64,000 nucleotides of DNA from NCBI RefSeq assembly GCF_003073045.1, contig NC_037593.1, positions 13,958,735-14,022,734 on the forward strand. Direction: 5' to 3'. Below the pieces are notes generated by a model. It saw nothing but the letters and a program-made list of their open reading frames with translations, did not search any database and was not told the DNA's origin. The stretch comes from Pomacea canaliculata (Eukaryota > Mollusca > Gastropoda > Architaenioglossa > Ampullariidae). Every line of letters begins with the position of its first letter. Within the stretch, counting starts at the first letter, position 1. Both the position numbers and the translations under genes were made by a program. Positions 49,760 to 62,729 of the stretch are shown piece by piece.

Positions 49760-52700
49760 AAACAATTTAGTTCACGCCGACAGCACTTAGCACATTTTCT
49801 ACAATTAAGGGGTTGATCATATCTTTTTAGCACGCACAGGACGCACACATGCATGCATACTCTTACAAAGTGCACACGCACACAATGCACACCCACACAG
49901 ACATGTGCAGTCTCTCTCCCTCCCAACTGTTCTCTCTCATTAGAGTTCATTCTGGGCTTATCGTACTAATTGCATCAGAAAGCAGACCATCCACGACGAA
50001 TAATTACACAGTTACTGCTCGCAACCTGTTCATCCGACGAACTGCTTCTTTGCATGGATGCGTGTCTGCGTGCGTCAGTCAGTCAAAAACTAAATTGAAC
50101 CGCCAGTACACAAGTTTGTTCAAGTGCAGTTTCCAGACTGTGTGCGTGCACGCATTATCTGCATCTGCTTGTCTGCGTCTGCGCGGATGAGCGAACCCGT
50201 AACCTACACCCGGGACGAGCGAAATGGGCCTAAACGAGTGCAATCACGGCGAATTATTCCCCTTGACTTCAAAGCAACTACCGAGGTCTGCACATGGGCA
50301 GGACGACAAGTTGGAAAAAAATCGAGAAAAAAATAAGAAATCAAATTTTGCGATCCCGTTGGGAGCATGTCTCGCGCACTAACACAGCCATCACTTGCCA
50401 GGCGCGTGTCGAAGCGAATGTGATGCTGCACCGATAGCGATTCCTTCCTCCTACCAGTCCCACCACAAAAGAGAAGGAATAAAAAGTTCTGTGCTCACAA
50501 CTCAATAACTATAGTTACAGCTCAGTAAAACAATGTCGGGAAGGAGGACATAAGAAAACTTTGCGAAAGAAAGTCAGAAGGAATGAAAACGTTGAGGAAA
50601 GGAAACTGAGGATGAAGACAGGTTAGAGGGGAAGAGACAGAATAAAAGACTGAAGAAAAAAGAAAGAGGCAGAAGGATATAAATAGGCAAAGAATCAAAA
50701 CAGATGAAAGTTATGAACTAATGATTGAACGAATAAGCAAACGTGTTTGAAAAAAAACTACAAATAAGTGATATATATATATAAGAAAATACTAAGCAAG
50801 TTTCAATTTAAGAAACACTGTTATTTTAAATGTTTGTGCCTTAAGCTATTGCCATACCCATACAGCTTCTACCCCATACCCCTCCTCTTTCACCACCCAA
50901 TAAAGCGTGACAGAAGGGGGATAACTAACTCAAGGGGGCTATAATCTCCCCCGAAATACCTCCCTCGGCGATGTTCTTCACGCTTCGCAATTCATCACTT
51001 TCCAATATCCCGTTGCACAGCTCCGAGTGCATCCATAAAGAAGCTGGTTTCTAAATCATCGTGCCTTGGACGACTATAAGAAAACACTGGTTCCACGATC
51101 GTAGGATTTAATGACTTCTGTTTACAGGGAATTTCGATAAAAAATAAAAATGCCTAAGAGTTTTTAAGTATTTGCTCAGAAATGCTTAAAGAAGCAGACT
51201 GTTGGAGATACCAGGGGCAGGGCACACATTCTGGTACTCCAGCAGTCAACTCAGCTGTGAATATTTTACTATCGTTGCTTTTATGAACAGTGATGGACGA
51301 ACCTGGGGTAGGAAGAGAGTAGAAGCATGTCTAAAACAAAGCCAGAGACATTCTGTATATTTGATAAACAAATCGTTTTGAAAGCAATGACACCATACCT
51401 TCAGATTAGTAGCAGAAGGAATGCGACCACAAGAAGATGGATGCAAAATGAGATTTTAACTTATAATATCGAAAGTACTTGTTGAGAATATACAGGGTCG
51501 CCTAGAATACAATCGACGACTGCATGAAACACAATTCTAGAAAAAAAAATCAGATGAAAAGGAGACAACAATTACACCATTATGCTGAGGACGAGAGCTG
51601 TTTCGGAGGCGAATGATGTGTGAACTTAGTGTTTAGACAGGAAATGCCACACCAGGGAGTTGCCAAGTTAACATGAAAAAACGTGAAGGCGGAGGGTCGT
51701 TGCAGAGGATCGGAATCACACGTGCCGGGCATGGAAGGAGGGAGAGGAGAATATTGTTTCGGCACGTGGCCAGGCACATACAGGCCCACAGTCTGTCCTC
51801 GCCAGCCAAGTCCATGTTGCCAGCCCGTACCGGATGTATGTTCGAAAGTCAAAAGCGATGAAAAGTAGTCTTCATCTCTCACCAATCCCAAACTCTTTCG
51901 GTCACACACACACCCAAGCTTTCCAACCAATCACTGAAAACCTAGCTCGATGACTCGTATTAAATTTGCATAAATAGCTGACATCACCTTTCGTAGATTG
52001 TTTCTCAATATGTAATGAGAAATATTTCTTCTTTTCGATTTTCTCCTGATCACATCGTGAATAAAAACTGTTCATTTTGTGTCTCTCGTCCGCAGACTTC
52101 TCTCTGTATTACCCCACCCCTACCGTGAGCCAAATAATAAAGTTGAACTCAGTTCCATTTTTCAGGGAGGGCAGCAGCATCCGTGCAGTCGACAAAGGTC
52201 ACTACGTCACGCACACAGCTGTCACGTGACGCCAGACGGCAACGCGCTGACTCCGTCGCCCGAGATTAGAGTGGCGATGGTTTAGTTTGCTCTCGGACCC
52301 ATTCCATGCACGTATAGCAAAGGTCAAAGGTCGATTTAAGTCACAGTGGGTAGAAGCGGGAGAGAGGGAAGGTTGTGCTATAAAAACTGTCGACATAAAA
52401 AGGTTTTGTGTGTGAAGTAGGTTCCACGATTTTGACTTTGTCTCGCTGTGACATACTCCAAGTCACAAAATTAATAGTAAGGTCCAAACAAGAAGACGAC
52501 GTTGGTCAAATATGTTTACTATGACAACACAACCCATCCGGCTACAGGTGTGTATATTTAGTCCCCAGTCCGGCTAGTACACAACCAATAAAGTACACTC
52601 ATCCATTGGTATTCGTGGGACTTTCAAAAAAATGCTAACAGTTTGTTAAAAGCTCTAAATTCCCCTTAGGAAACCCTAGCTGACTAACTCAGTGTCTGCA

Positions 52701-55700
52701 ATATTTAAAAATAAAATAAAAATAAAAATAAAATACACTGTGTACCTTGTATGCAAAGTACTTTTAACTTTAAACACTACTTTTAAAACTCCAGCATCAA
52801 CAATAACACACAGGCTGGCTAGTATCAAGATATAATGAGCCGCGAACCCATAGTTATCAGAGCAAAGTCCGCATTTTATTTATTTTTTTTTAGAACGTAA
52901 AAAATAATTACAATCCCAATTAATTATTAACGGAAAACCCGGCAATAATCAAAACCGCGGAAGAAGAAAATGATGGACTAAGGACGGAGTGTACTCAAGA
53001 TGGACGCATTGTAACCGGTGTATTTATAGTGCAATTGAAATAAGAAGAGCCTGGGATTTATTCCATGTGCATGTATGTTCAAGTAATTTAAAACGCACAC
53101 ATAACCTAAAAAAGGTCTTCAATCTCCATTCGATTTCATCTTTTATCAGGAACCGCAGAAAACATGTCCTGATTAGCTTTGGGATGGGAGATGAAGGAGG
53201 TAGGGTGGGGTGTAGGTGGTGGTGGAATAAGCTTTGCATGTTGCACAACATCCCCGGAGGATGCTGCCATTAAGGCGAGGAACCGTTCCGAAAACGAAGC
53301 TTGTTAGAGCGCCTGTGTTGTGTAGTCTGTGACACGCCGCCATCTTTTTCTGTTGCCAGGTAACAGTGTCAGACGGTGCAGGCTGCACGAGGGGCGGTGC
53401 GAGCCTCACCACCTCACCACCAGGCCTGCACTCAGGCAGCCAGCCTCATAAACACCAGCTTCCGTGTCGCCACGGTGAACCCCACCCTCCAAAATTGTTC
53501 GTTATGTTCCTCCTTTGACTGTGTACTTGCAAAAGGTGGATCAAAGCCGGCACCGAGAGAGAGAGAGACAGTGCAAACACGACACAACTCTGCAAACATC
53601 GTGCCAACGGCGTGACACCTTCCTCGTGACACTGGAAAGAGTAGCAGAAAACGATTTGTATATCTGCAGGTGTGCTTTTCTTTCCAAGAAAATGTTAAAA
53701 CTTGCGAAATGGTGAAAGTAAACTGAGTCTAATGGAGGTATTAACGGACTCTGGCAGTTTTGGCACGAGTACCTTTCGTCAGCATGCAGTCATGGCATGT
53801 GTCACGACAGCTTTGGCACCTGTCCGACACCTGACTCGACATCCGGTACACGTGTGTAATACCTGTAACATGTGCCTGGCAGTTGCGAAGGTCTTCGGCA
53901 TTTGTCCAAGTTCTATAGCACCAGGTAACCCGATGTCCAAAGCAAAAGACAGAGAAAATCTGGATTCTGACATTTTACAGAAAATGGCGTGTATCTTGTT
54001 TTCTATGTCATCTACCGTGAATGGGGTGGCCAGTGAAACGAGACTCCTGGAAATACTCTACCCTTTGTTGTAAGCAGTAGTTCTGACAATTAGAAAAGGA
54101 CTTCTTGGTAACTTAACAAACTCTCTAATGTGTGCTCTGTCATTTATTAAAGCATCTTTATATGTACACACATATATACTGTAGGTTTCTGAGAGACTCA
54201 AGGGAAAAAGAAAATGGAAAAAAAAACCTTGCGAAAGAAACGAAAGAAAAAGCTGTACTCAATATTGGCCTATGAGTCATGTCCCAACCTTTGCAATGGA
54301 CAGTACTGCTAGCAAATGTCACGTGACTTAAAGGTTGGCTAAGGATTAACACTCACACTTTACGTGCATGGAGGTCAGACATCTTGTCTGATGTACACAA
54401 GGAGTTGGTGAGTGTCAGAAAGTGAGTACGCGAGAGCGCGTGTGTGTATACATGTATTAGCATATATGTTGGGGAGGGAGACGGAGAGAAGTTTTGAGAG
54501 CAGATCTTTGCTGAAAAAAAAAAATCCAAAATATTTTTATAAAAGCATGCAAACGCACTAAAATGGACACAGAGAAACTGAGAATGAAAGAAAAACTCGG
54601 CAATGTTTGTGAAGGGTAATCCATTTATGGTCATGGGTGCAGTTTACGCTCGTTGACCGAGAGGTGATAGGACTCTAAAAGAGGACTCGACATAAAACGG
54701 CTATGTCCTCCAAAACTGGCGATAACACGCGATGTTAGCTCCTCTTCCGCTGGGCAGCTTTCAATTTCTCACTTACCAAATTTGGAGAAGTTTTGGAGAA
54801 GCGCGCATGCGCACGCTCACACTCTCCCTTCCTCCACTCACTCCAACAATCCTCACCACTCCATGAAACCAGGGCAACGCGGAAATCTCATGATACTCGT
54901 TGACGATGTTTTTACTTGCTTCTTCTGAAGCTCCGACCAATGCCCGCCCCTCGAGCTTTCTTTCTCTCACACACACATTCTCTCTCTCCCCCTTCCATCA
55001 TTCAACTATCCCTGTCCCTCCCAGATCCCCATCCCTCAAGTAAAACTGGCAAAACTGAATTCTGAACGAGAAAAAAAAATCGTTGACGGTTATTCCCATC
55101 ACTTGCTGCTTCTGAAACCCCCCTCTGTCTCGACCCACCCTGCCGCTTCCTCCTCTGGAGATCAATCATAAATAATGTCGGCCTCCCTCCTTGTCAACGC
55201 CCGAGAAACGCGTTCATGGGGAGGTAACTCTTAATCCAAATATTTTTATACCTCCACAGCGATGGACGTTTTCACGCCTCAGAAGAGCGAGCGGTCTTGA
55301 CAGAGAGCCGACTTCATTTCAATGAATTAAAACACGAAATGTAAGTGATGGTTAGAATGCAAAGTACTTTGTGATTCTAATCTTCAACGAGTATAAGGTG
55401 AGGAACCTACGCCAACCGCTTTTGTAATGTCCATTTTAAAATATGCTGATTTAAAAATACAGTTATCTTCCCCACAGAGGGAGAGAACGAAAAAAAAATA
55501 CAACGAAAGACTTATTCCAAATTTCTATAAATACAGTTCCAAACAGGACCTCAAATGAAACGCAGGTGGAGTGCTCATCAGGTGTAAAAGAAAGGATTCA
55601 CCGGTGAGCAGAATTTAGTCACCACTCCTTCAGACCCACTCTCTCCACACCACCATCTCCTTCCTATCTTAGAAAAAAAAATTCCTCCAACTACTGTGCC

Positions 55701-57250
55701 AGATGTTGGCAAAATCTTGCCCCTAGTGTCTGGGTGGGCGTTTGAGGCCAGGGGGCATAACTGCGGGTCTAGATGTGCAATGGGAGGTAAGTGTAATTTC
55801 CATAATGTTCAGGACACGTGCATCAGCAGTAAAAGACCGCCTCCCGTGAAGGAGCTGATTGCCAGGACCTGTGGGAGCCGCGCCACACTTCGACGCTTCC
55901 GTGTCTTGCCGGAGCTTCCCTGTCACGTGACAGCTTCCCTGAGTACTCAGCAGGTGCACGCTGCTCACAATCGATGTCGTCTGCTCTTCAGGTACAACAG
56001 ACAACCGTCACGTACACACTTACTGGGTTCAAGTCAAAAGGTCGCCTCCTGACCTGTTTCTTCGGTTAGTGGAGTGAGACGCTTTTTCTCAGGATAAGCA
56101 TTTTTTTTTTTTTTTTTTTTTGGCGAGGGTGGTGCCCGCCTCCTCCATCTCTTCTCTCTTCCTTACTTTCCACAACCTTTTGAGTCAGGTAAGTGTTCTC
56201 GTGGGTCGATTTGGGGGTATCTATCCGATGCCCACACGGGTATCGAACAGGCATACAACAATCAGTTAGTGATACTACAGACAAAATACAAGCTATCTGG
56301 TTCGAAGGATCCGTGTTACCGCATGATTGGAAAATTGGATTAAAAAAAATAAGAGAATCTTTGAGACATCCCGATCTGCATATTTCCATTACAAAATGTA
56401 ATTTCTACTATGAAGAGCAACTATCATTTCGTTGTGTCGTTCTGATTATATTTTAATAAAGAGAAGCAGTGAGACCTCTTCATAACCTCTTAACTCTCAT
56501 TTTACAGTTAGTTTATGCCAGTATAAAATTATTACAAGTTACCTTGTCGTGCATTAGGTCAACAAACCGTGACGGCACTGTGCAGCTTATCTGCCCACCT
56601 GTATCACTACTTACCTGCACGCCTGTATCACTTTTATCTGCACACCTGTTTTACTATTCATAATTATGCACATCTGCATCACTAAGCAGGCAGACATTAA
56701 ACACAGCATAACTCGCGTCACCCGACTTACCTGCACACCTGTATCATTGTTACCATGAGCGGCAATCGTTTCAGCCTTGCGGAAGTGGTCAACACTGTTT
56801 ACTACTCTCGTCATTCACTTCGGATCTTTCAGACGAGACCACAAAGACACGTGTTCCTTTTCGTCTAACTCTCCAAGCCCCTCCCCACCTCTTATTCCCC
56901 CATAACCCCCCATGCACACCTTTAACCCTTAAGACACTTAGTAACGCCGGACTGGAAGCGCGGGGAGACCTCAAACAGAAAGCTTGCCTTATAATCAGAT
57001 TCCTCGAGCAAACATCTCTACAGCCCTTCAGTAATCTCCCGGCTTTTGGCGACCGTCTGATTCTGAGCCCCATCTGACGGTGGTCTTAAACTTGCTGACA
57101 CAGCGAGGGCTGACCGCGCGCGGGGCGTTCCTTTCTCTCCCAGATGCCCCGAGAGTTCGCCGCTCCGAAAGGTCAGATGGTAGCTAGAGACTCTCAGTTA
57201 GTCGACCCTCAGCACCACCTACACTCTAACTCGTGCTGTCAGCGGCACAG
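49760..57250. other. Upstream region without a supported gene
   Basis: No coding exon is recognised. Contents are CA/TG-rich tracts, purine-rich low complexity (50560-50700), a TAAAA-type simple run near 52707-52735, a 21-base T run at 56101-56121, and GTCACGTGAC palindromes at 52221, 54318 and 55922. A GC-richer patch at 53270-53420 contains an inverted AAGATGGCGGC (YY1-type) motif at about 53337-53347 and could be a distant first exon or promoter for a minus-strand gene. That is motif evidence only. Confidence 0.4.
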
Positions 57251-57470
57251 CGCCACGTGTGGCGGGTCCCTTAGTAACCATGCAATGTGAGGACCCTTGT
57301 GTTGGGGTCGCTTAGTTACCACACAATGTACGCCGTGTGTAGGGGCCTTTAGTTACTATACAAATTGTACCGTGTGTCAGGTCCCTTAGTTACCACACTG
57401 CCCGCCGTTTCTCGGGTTCATTAATTGTTTAATAAGTATGTGCCGTGTGTAGGGACCCTTAGTTATCATT
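57251..57470. repeat. Imperfect minisatellite, about 36-40-bp unit, six copies
   Basis: Units share the core GTGTGTAGGGACCCTTAGTT followed by ACCACACAATGTA. Copies begin near 57251, 57291, 57331, 57370, 57403 and 57440, with the first, fifth and sixth most diverged. No coding potential. Confidence 0.8.
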
Positions 57471-57836
57471 CTTTCTGGACTTGAACTTTTTCAATCTACG
57501 ATGTCCAAGAAAACAAGCAGATGATTCATGTCATCTGTCGACGAGATACAGTTGCGTCCTATAAACGACAAAGATGGACTGAGCGACAGACATATCTGTA
57601 TATCTGTCTATCCAACTAAGATACAGAGGACATGGGAATTAAAGTATTTTGTGTACGACTAAAGGTAGTGACATGTCACAGGCACGGCACTCTATCACCG
57701 TCCTTGAATACCGTGAAGAGTGATTGACAGTAGAAGCGGACAGAGAAGAAAGAATGGACTGGACATACCATGAAGACATGGTACGTCTATTTACTTATTT
57801 GCCCTGGCGACCGGTACCCGTGTGTGTGTGGGTGGG

Positions 57837-58012
57837 GATTGGTGTTTTATGCCGAGCCAGCAACTAAGGTTGTGTCACGGCAAGGGCAGCTAGCCCTGTA
57901 AACAGATGCGACATAAAGAGAAAGTACAGCGTGCCCGAGACCTGAACCCAGGACAGCCAACCCTCACTATTGGTGACAAGCGCTAACCGTTGCGTCACCG
58001 AGCCGCCCGACC
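57837..58012 (-). mobile_element. tRNA-derived SINE, most complete copy
   Basis: Read on the minus strand, it starts GGTCGGGCGGCTCGGTGACG, with a box A-like TGACGCAACGG and a box B-like GGTTCAGGTC about 40 bp later. A body containing GCATCTGTTTACAGGGCTAG and TTAGTTGCTGGCTCGGCAT follows. This is the layout of a tRNA-headed SINE with a non-tRNA body. It is not a functional tRNA: no cloverleaf can be folded around an anticodon arm. Three more diverged traces lie at 3216-3332, 20825-20950 and 31045-31172. Confidence 0.75.
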
Positions 58013-58019
58013 AGTTCGG

Positions 58020-61000
58020 GTGGATCAACAAAAACGTACCTCAGGTGGTATCAAAGGATGAATGGTGATGACAATGCACCTCGTGTTGGACTATTATCCC
58101 GCAAAACTTTTGCTGTAGCGTCACGTGTCTGTCTACCCGTTTCACCATCTACCCGGTATCCGATTCAAGAGATGTCAAGCTGTCAGTTGTGCCTCTTGCA
58201 AAGAACCTGTTCATACCTTAATGATGTATCACGTGGTAACACCTCCTTCCCCACTCACACAAACACACACATATACACACAAAGGGAGGAGAACCGCGTG
58301 CAACACGAAGTACAAACACGCGGCCACGAGACGTGCGAGCGAGAAATGTTGAGCTCAGCAACCCTCTCAGCCTCCTGGGCGCTTTCCAGGTCAGGGACAG
58401 CAGGGATGTGTGTGTGTCACGGTCATCACACCAGGTCTTGGCACAATGAACAGGTAATGAACAAACCCCCGCACTGCGCTCGACATAATTCACCAAACAG
58501 TTTCACACCACCTACCCCCTTCTCCATCCATCACCTTCCTGCCCCACTCTCAAACACCACAATCCCCTACTCCGATACCCTGAATAACCACCCGTTCCTA
58601 GCACAGCCATAGTGATCATCCACTCTACCTGGTGTAACCGTTGAAATCATTACAATCAAGCAGGACGAACTTCATGCCACCCGAGGTTAACGCTTGAGGA
58701 GGTAGGAGTGGGTGATCACATAAGAAGATTTTAGCGAGTTCGCACTCCTGTCCAGGGTTACTGGCAGTTCAGTCGAGGTAAGTAATGCCATCCAACAGGA
58801 AATCTTGAAGTGGCTCGGTTCTCAAGGCTTAAGTCTAGCACGAAGCTATTCGTCTAATGAAAGTATAGTTGCTTCGTTCTCGAGGGAGGAATAAGAGCAG
58901 GAATTATTTATGGCGTGTGTGAAGGAGTGAGAGAAAGGCGATGGGTGGAGGCGATGTACTTACTGTAAAATCTTTTCTTGACAAAGGAGAAGCAGGTTTA
59001 GTTGCAGCCTCTTCCATACTCCATGACACTCCAGTGAACAGGTATGTCACACAAACACAGTGACATTAGCAGTCTCTTGAAAAAGGTGGTTCAGGACACC
59101 TTCACGAGATAGAAACAAGTCCGTGTAGTGATAGTAAGCTGGTCCCTCTCTCGAGCCAATCCTCCCAACTTATTTTCAAGACCGATGTTTGACTTTTTAA
59201 TTTACTTTTTCTTTTTAGCAATGGGGCCTCGTCCACGTTTGAGGAATCAAGTCAACGCCCCGCCCCCACAGCTGACCAGACCTCCGTGCTTGGCAAACAA
59301 GTGGATGCTGCCTCGGTTTGCGAGGAAAGGATCCAAACTTTAGGTCTTGAACCTGCGTTCACACGTCCAGTAGAACAGCCTCGAAGCCACGTCCTCCTCA
59401 CGGAGGGTCAAAGTCTTCAACCAACTGCTTCAACGATCGCAAAAAACTCACAAACTTTGATTCTCCTACCCTTCACAAACGCCACCGACAAACTTGCTTG
59501 TAGGTCTTTCGTCAACCGTTCTCGGTTATGGTTTTAAAAATAAAAATCCAAACAGGCTGAACAGTGACGAGTGAGCGCTGGTTGCCCACACATCCACCCA
59601 CAAAGCCGTCCGTCGGTTGGGCTGAGCACAGTTCAAGCGACATGCAGGCCTGTTGCGCACGGCTCCTACGTCGTCACGTTGTAGCTGGCCGGCCTTGCCA
59701 GGAGTTGTGTGTAGTGGCGGTGATGGTGATGGTGGTGGTGGTGGGGTGAGGGAGGATGCAGTAGCTGGCTTGCTGCTGCGGCAGGCGTTGACAGACCATG
59801 CGCGGCGCGTCACCACGCTGCTGTTAGCTGGGAGGGTAGAGGGAGGGTTTGCAGCGCCGAGGGTCGATATCACGCGCGCACCTGCCTCGAGCACGCGCAC
59901 ACCTGTACGACCACGCGGCTCCCCTCGCGTGCAGTTGCGGAAGTGGAGAGGACTTGTAGTCGTTGTCGACAAAGGACGACCACCGGTGAGTTCAAACATG
60001 CGCGGTCAGGGGCGGATAACTAGCAAGTTGTCACATGCTTTTTTGTTTGTTTGTCCTCTCTGTGTCCCCCTCTCCGTCTTTGTTGTCTCCCCTCCCCCTT
60101 GATAGTCCTCTGACCCTATTAGCCAGATTATTACTAACTTTTACAACTATATTTATTTTAATTATTTTCATTCCTAATGTTAAGAGAGATTTCTTTCCCT
60201 CACTCCTCTGCCTCCATCCTCCCGTTAGACCGACCACCCACATCCTGTCCGTGACATTCTAGTGGTCAGTATATTTTTCTTACTGTAGTTGCACTGACCA
60301 ACTTGTCACAGGTGAACCCAGTCAACTGAACCCACCTGAGGCGCCAAACTTCTCGGGAAGGTGGGAGGGGCGAGAGCAAACACTTACATCTGCAGGCCGG
60401 GTGACGGATACATAGAATGTTTGTCAGGTTCGCAGGTCAAGGGCAGAACTTGAGACGATGAATAGACGAGGGAGCTTGCGAGTACGCACTCACGGACGTA
60501 TGAGCCAACACGTGCGCCGACACGACAAGCAAGAATAACAACTTAATCATGATTAGGTAATAAAAACCAAACAAATACTGATTACAAAATATAATTTTTT
60601 TTGAGAGATGAATCAGCCTGCGCCTGAAGCTAGTGCACTGTGATCAGGCTTGATTAAAATTTTTGAGAAGAGATCAGTCTTTTCTTTTTCTTTTTCTTTT
60701 TTTCCTCCCTGCTTCGCGATCTTGGTGCAGCAATGGTCCAGGTCGAGCCTCTTACACAAAGCAATCACAAACTATCAAAACAAGAAAATGGAAGAAAGGA
60801 GATATGACTGTGAATGTAAACTACTAAAAAAAATAATGAAATAAAAAGTTTTAAGACAACGATAATGTTGACATTTATTCACAGAAAAAAGTGTTTTTAA
60901 AAACTAGCTAACAACACAATGCAAGTACTGAAAGTTGCTTTTCTTCAGAGTGGATAAAAGACTTTTCAGAAGTCTCTTCTTCTCACCTTTCTACTTCTCA

Positions 61001-62020
61001 AGTCTTGGCAAGGAAGAGAGAAGAAAGTTATTTCGTCCTCAAAGTGAAATACCAGCATCACAGACCTACACGGTATTTCACAGGTAAGCCCAGAATAGAA
61101 AAGTGCGCACAGAATTTACACCTTTCTCGAGACAAGAAGCTAAAAATACATCAACGATTTTTTTTTAAACATTGAATACAGGGATAGAATAGAAGGTCAG
61201 GATAAACTAAGAGAGGAAATCTCATTTCGGGGTAGCGTACGCACCGTCCTTCTCTAGAAAGACAAGAACATCTGACAAGGAATTAAAATAAACCGCAAAT
61301 CTGGATGCCATTCACCTGGCGGGGCTGCGTACCTGGAGGTGCTGGGAGTGGAAGGGTGGGAGGATGGAGTTGGATGGAGGGAGCAGAGAACCTGCTGTAC
61401 CCGAGATGCTGAGAAATCCACGAGACTACAGGTAGCCAAACAGGAATTACACAGCAATGATACCAAAATAATAATAAAACAATCATTCTCAGATGTACCG
61501 TTGGTCACAGTTCTCCACCTTGATTTATATTAATAGGGGTGAAAGCAGACAAAACAAGAAAGGGGTTAGCTTCCATTCATCTACCATTGATCTCCCCCTT
61601 CCCTGAACAGGAAGAACTCGATGGTGAACTTCCTCCATTCATTCTTTGACTTTTCCACACCTTCAGTGCCAAATGGTGCAGGGGGGGAGAGGGGGAACCT
61701 CCCAGTCCAGACAACCTCCTTGCCCTTCTCCGTTCTCGCTATCTCCCATCTCCAGGTATCTGCCTGTAAAGCTTTTGTCGGTTACCGTGAGAGCTTTGTT
61801 TGATCTTCCAGCGCACCTGTGCTTCTACCTGGTCGAGGGATAATCTGGAGTGGTCTAGAGCAGCAGGTTCCTTCTGCTTCCTACGCCTTCATCGTCTGCA
61901 GACAGAGCTCTTGACGGAACGGCTCGGGTTGAAGAGCCTGGCTGAAGTGACAGACTGTTTAGAAACAGTCCAATCAGCAGACAGTGCCACTTAGTTTGAA
62001 AATGGTTTTCGTTTTGCTTC
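58020..62020. other. No supported gene; GC-rich patch at 59.55-60.0 kb
   Basis: Open frames at 58058-58612, 59526-59999 and 59653-60102 overlap on opposite strands in GC-rich or low-complexity DNA and have no recognisable domain, so I do not call them. The patch at 59550-60000 is CpG-rich and contains a GGTGATGGTGATGGTGGTGG run; it may be a promoter or unmethylated island. Confidence 0.35.
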
Positions 62021-62023
62021 GGT

Positions 62024-62024
<1 letters not shown>

Positions 62025-62083
<59 letters not shown>
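62025..62083. repeat. (ATC)n microsatellite
   Basis: About nineteen uninterrupted TCA/ATC units. On the minus strand it reads as a run of methionine codons, which is an artefact. Confidence 0.95.
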
Positions 62084-62086
<3 letters not shown>

Positions 62087-62589
62087 GTTTTCGTATCTGT
62101 GGTGTGTGTGTCCACAATTGACAACAGTTCCAGGCACCGACATCATCATGTCAGCCACACACGCACGTGCACACAGCTCTGATCAAAGACCTCGGCCATC
62201 TTTTCAACCGTCTTCTACGACTAATAGTTGCGACAGCCGACATGCGCCCTGCCAGGCAAAATGGTTTCACGGCGAGACTGCTTCCGGTCAATCACCCTGA
62301 GACCCGACCTGTCCTGACCTTTACCTCCAGACGACTTAAAACAAGTCATGGGTTGACAACCGCACACCATCACAGGTACAGGCAGCAGCTCGCAATACCT
62401 TCACAACCGCCGACCCTCCAGCATCACATCTCCCTCCCTTCCCTAAGGCCTTGCCCCTTTGCATCCTTCATTCCGTCCTTGCAGCTCTCGCAACAATAAA
62501 CTGTTTACTGGTGCTGCTCCAGGAGTTCTGTTATCTGAGGGATGGCAGGGTGCCAATGACCGCGGCACCGACAGCAGCATAACAACTTC

Positions 62590-62725
62590 ATGAAATGACT
62601 TATTCTAAGATGGCGGGCACCGTGTGTGACGTCACGGTATGCTCCCTGCGATAGGCTGCTTGCTCGCTTTCTTTGAAATTATTTTCCTGCTGTGAGTTCT
62701 GTGTGAGAGTAATCATGCCGGGTGG
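62590..62725 (+). promoter_or_regulatory. Promoter-like cluster: YY1-type AAGATGGCGG plus CRE TGACGTCA
   Basis: TCTAAGATGGCGGGCACC (62606-62623) has the AAGATGGCGG motif that often sits just downstream of the start site in TATA-less animal genes. It is followed within 10 bp by a palindromic CRE, GTGACGTCAC (62626-62635). An ATG in ATGCCGGGTGGAGGTAGG follows near 62715, but no long frame opens from it. Suggestive only. Confidence 0.3.
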
Positions 62726-62729
62726 AGGT

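Noticed and set aside
53702-54073. Plus-strand 123-codon frame with several cysteines
   Set aside because: Cysteine spacing fits no zinc-binding family I know, and no neighbouring exons continue it.
57837-58012. Possible tRNA gene
   Set aside because: Box A- and box B-like motifs are present, but no acceptor stem or anticodon arm can be formed, and related decayed copies exist; it is a SINE.
59526-60102. Overlapping opposite-strand frames of about 150 codons each
   Set aside because: GC- and CpG-rich DNA gives long chance frames; proline/serine low complexity and no family similarity.
61855-62124. Minus-strand frame with a long methionine run
   Set aside because: It is the reverse reading of the (ATC)n microsatellite at 62025-62083 and has no gene context.
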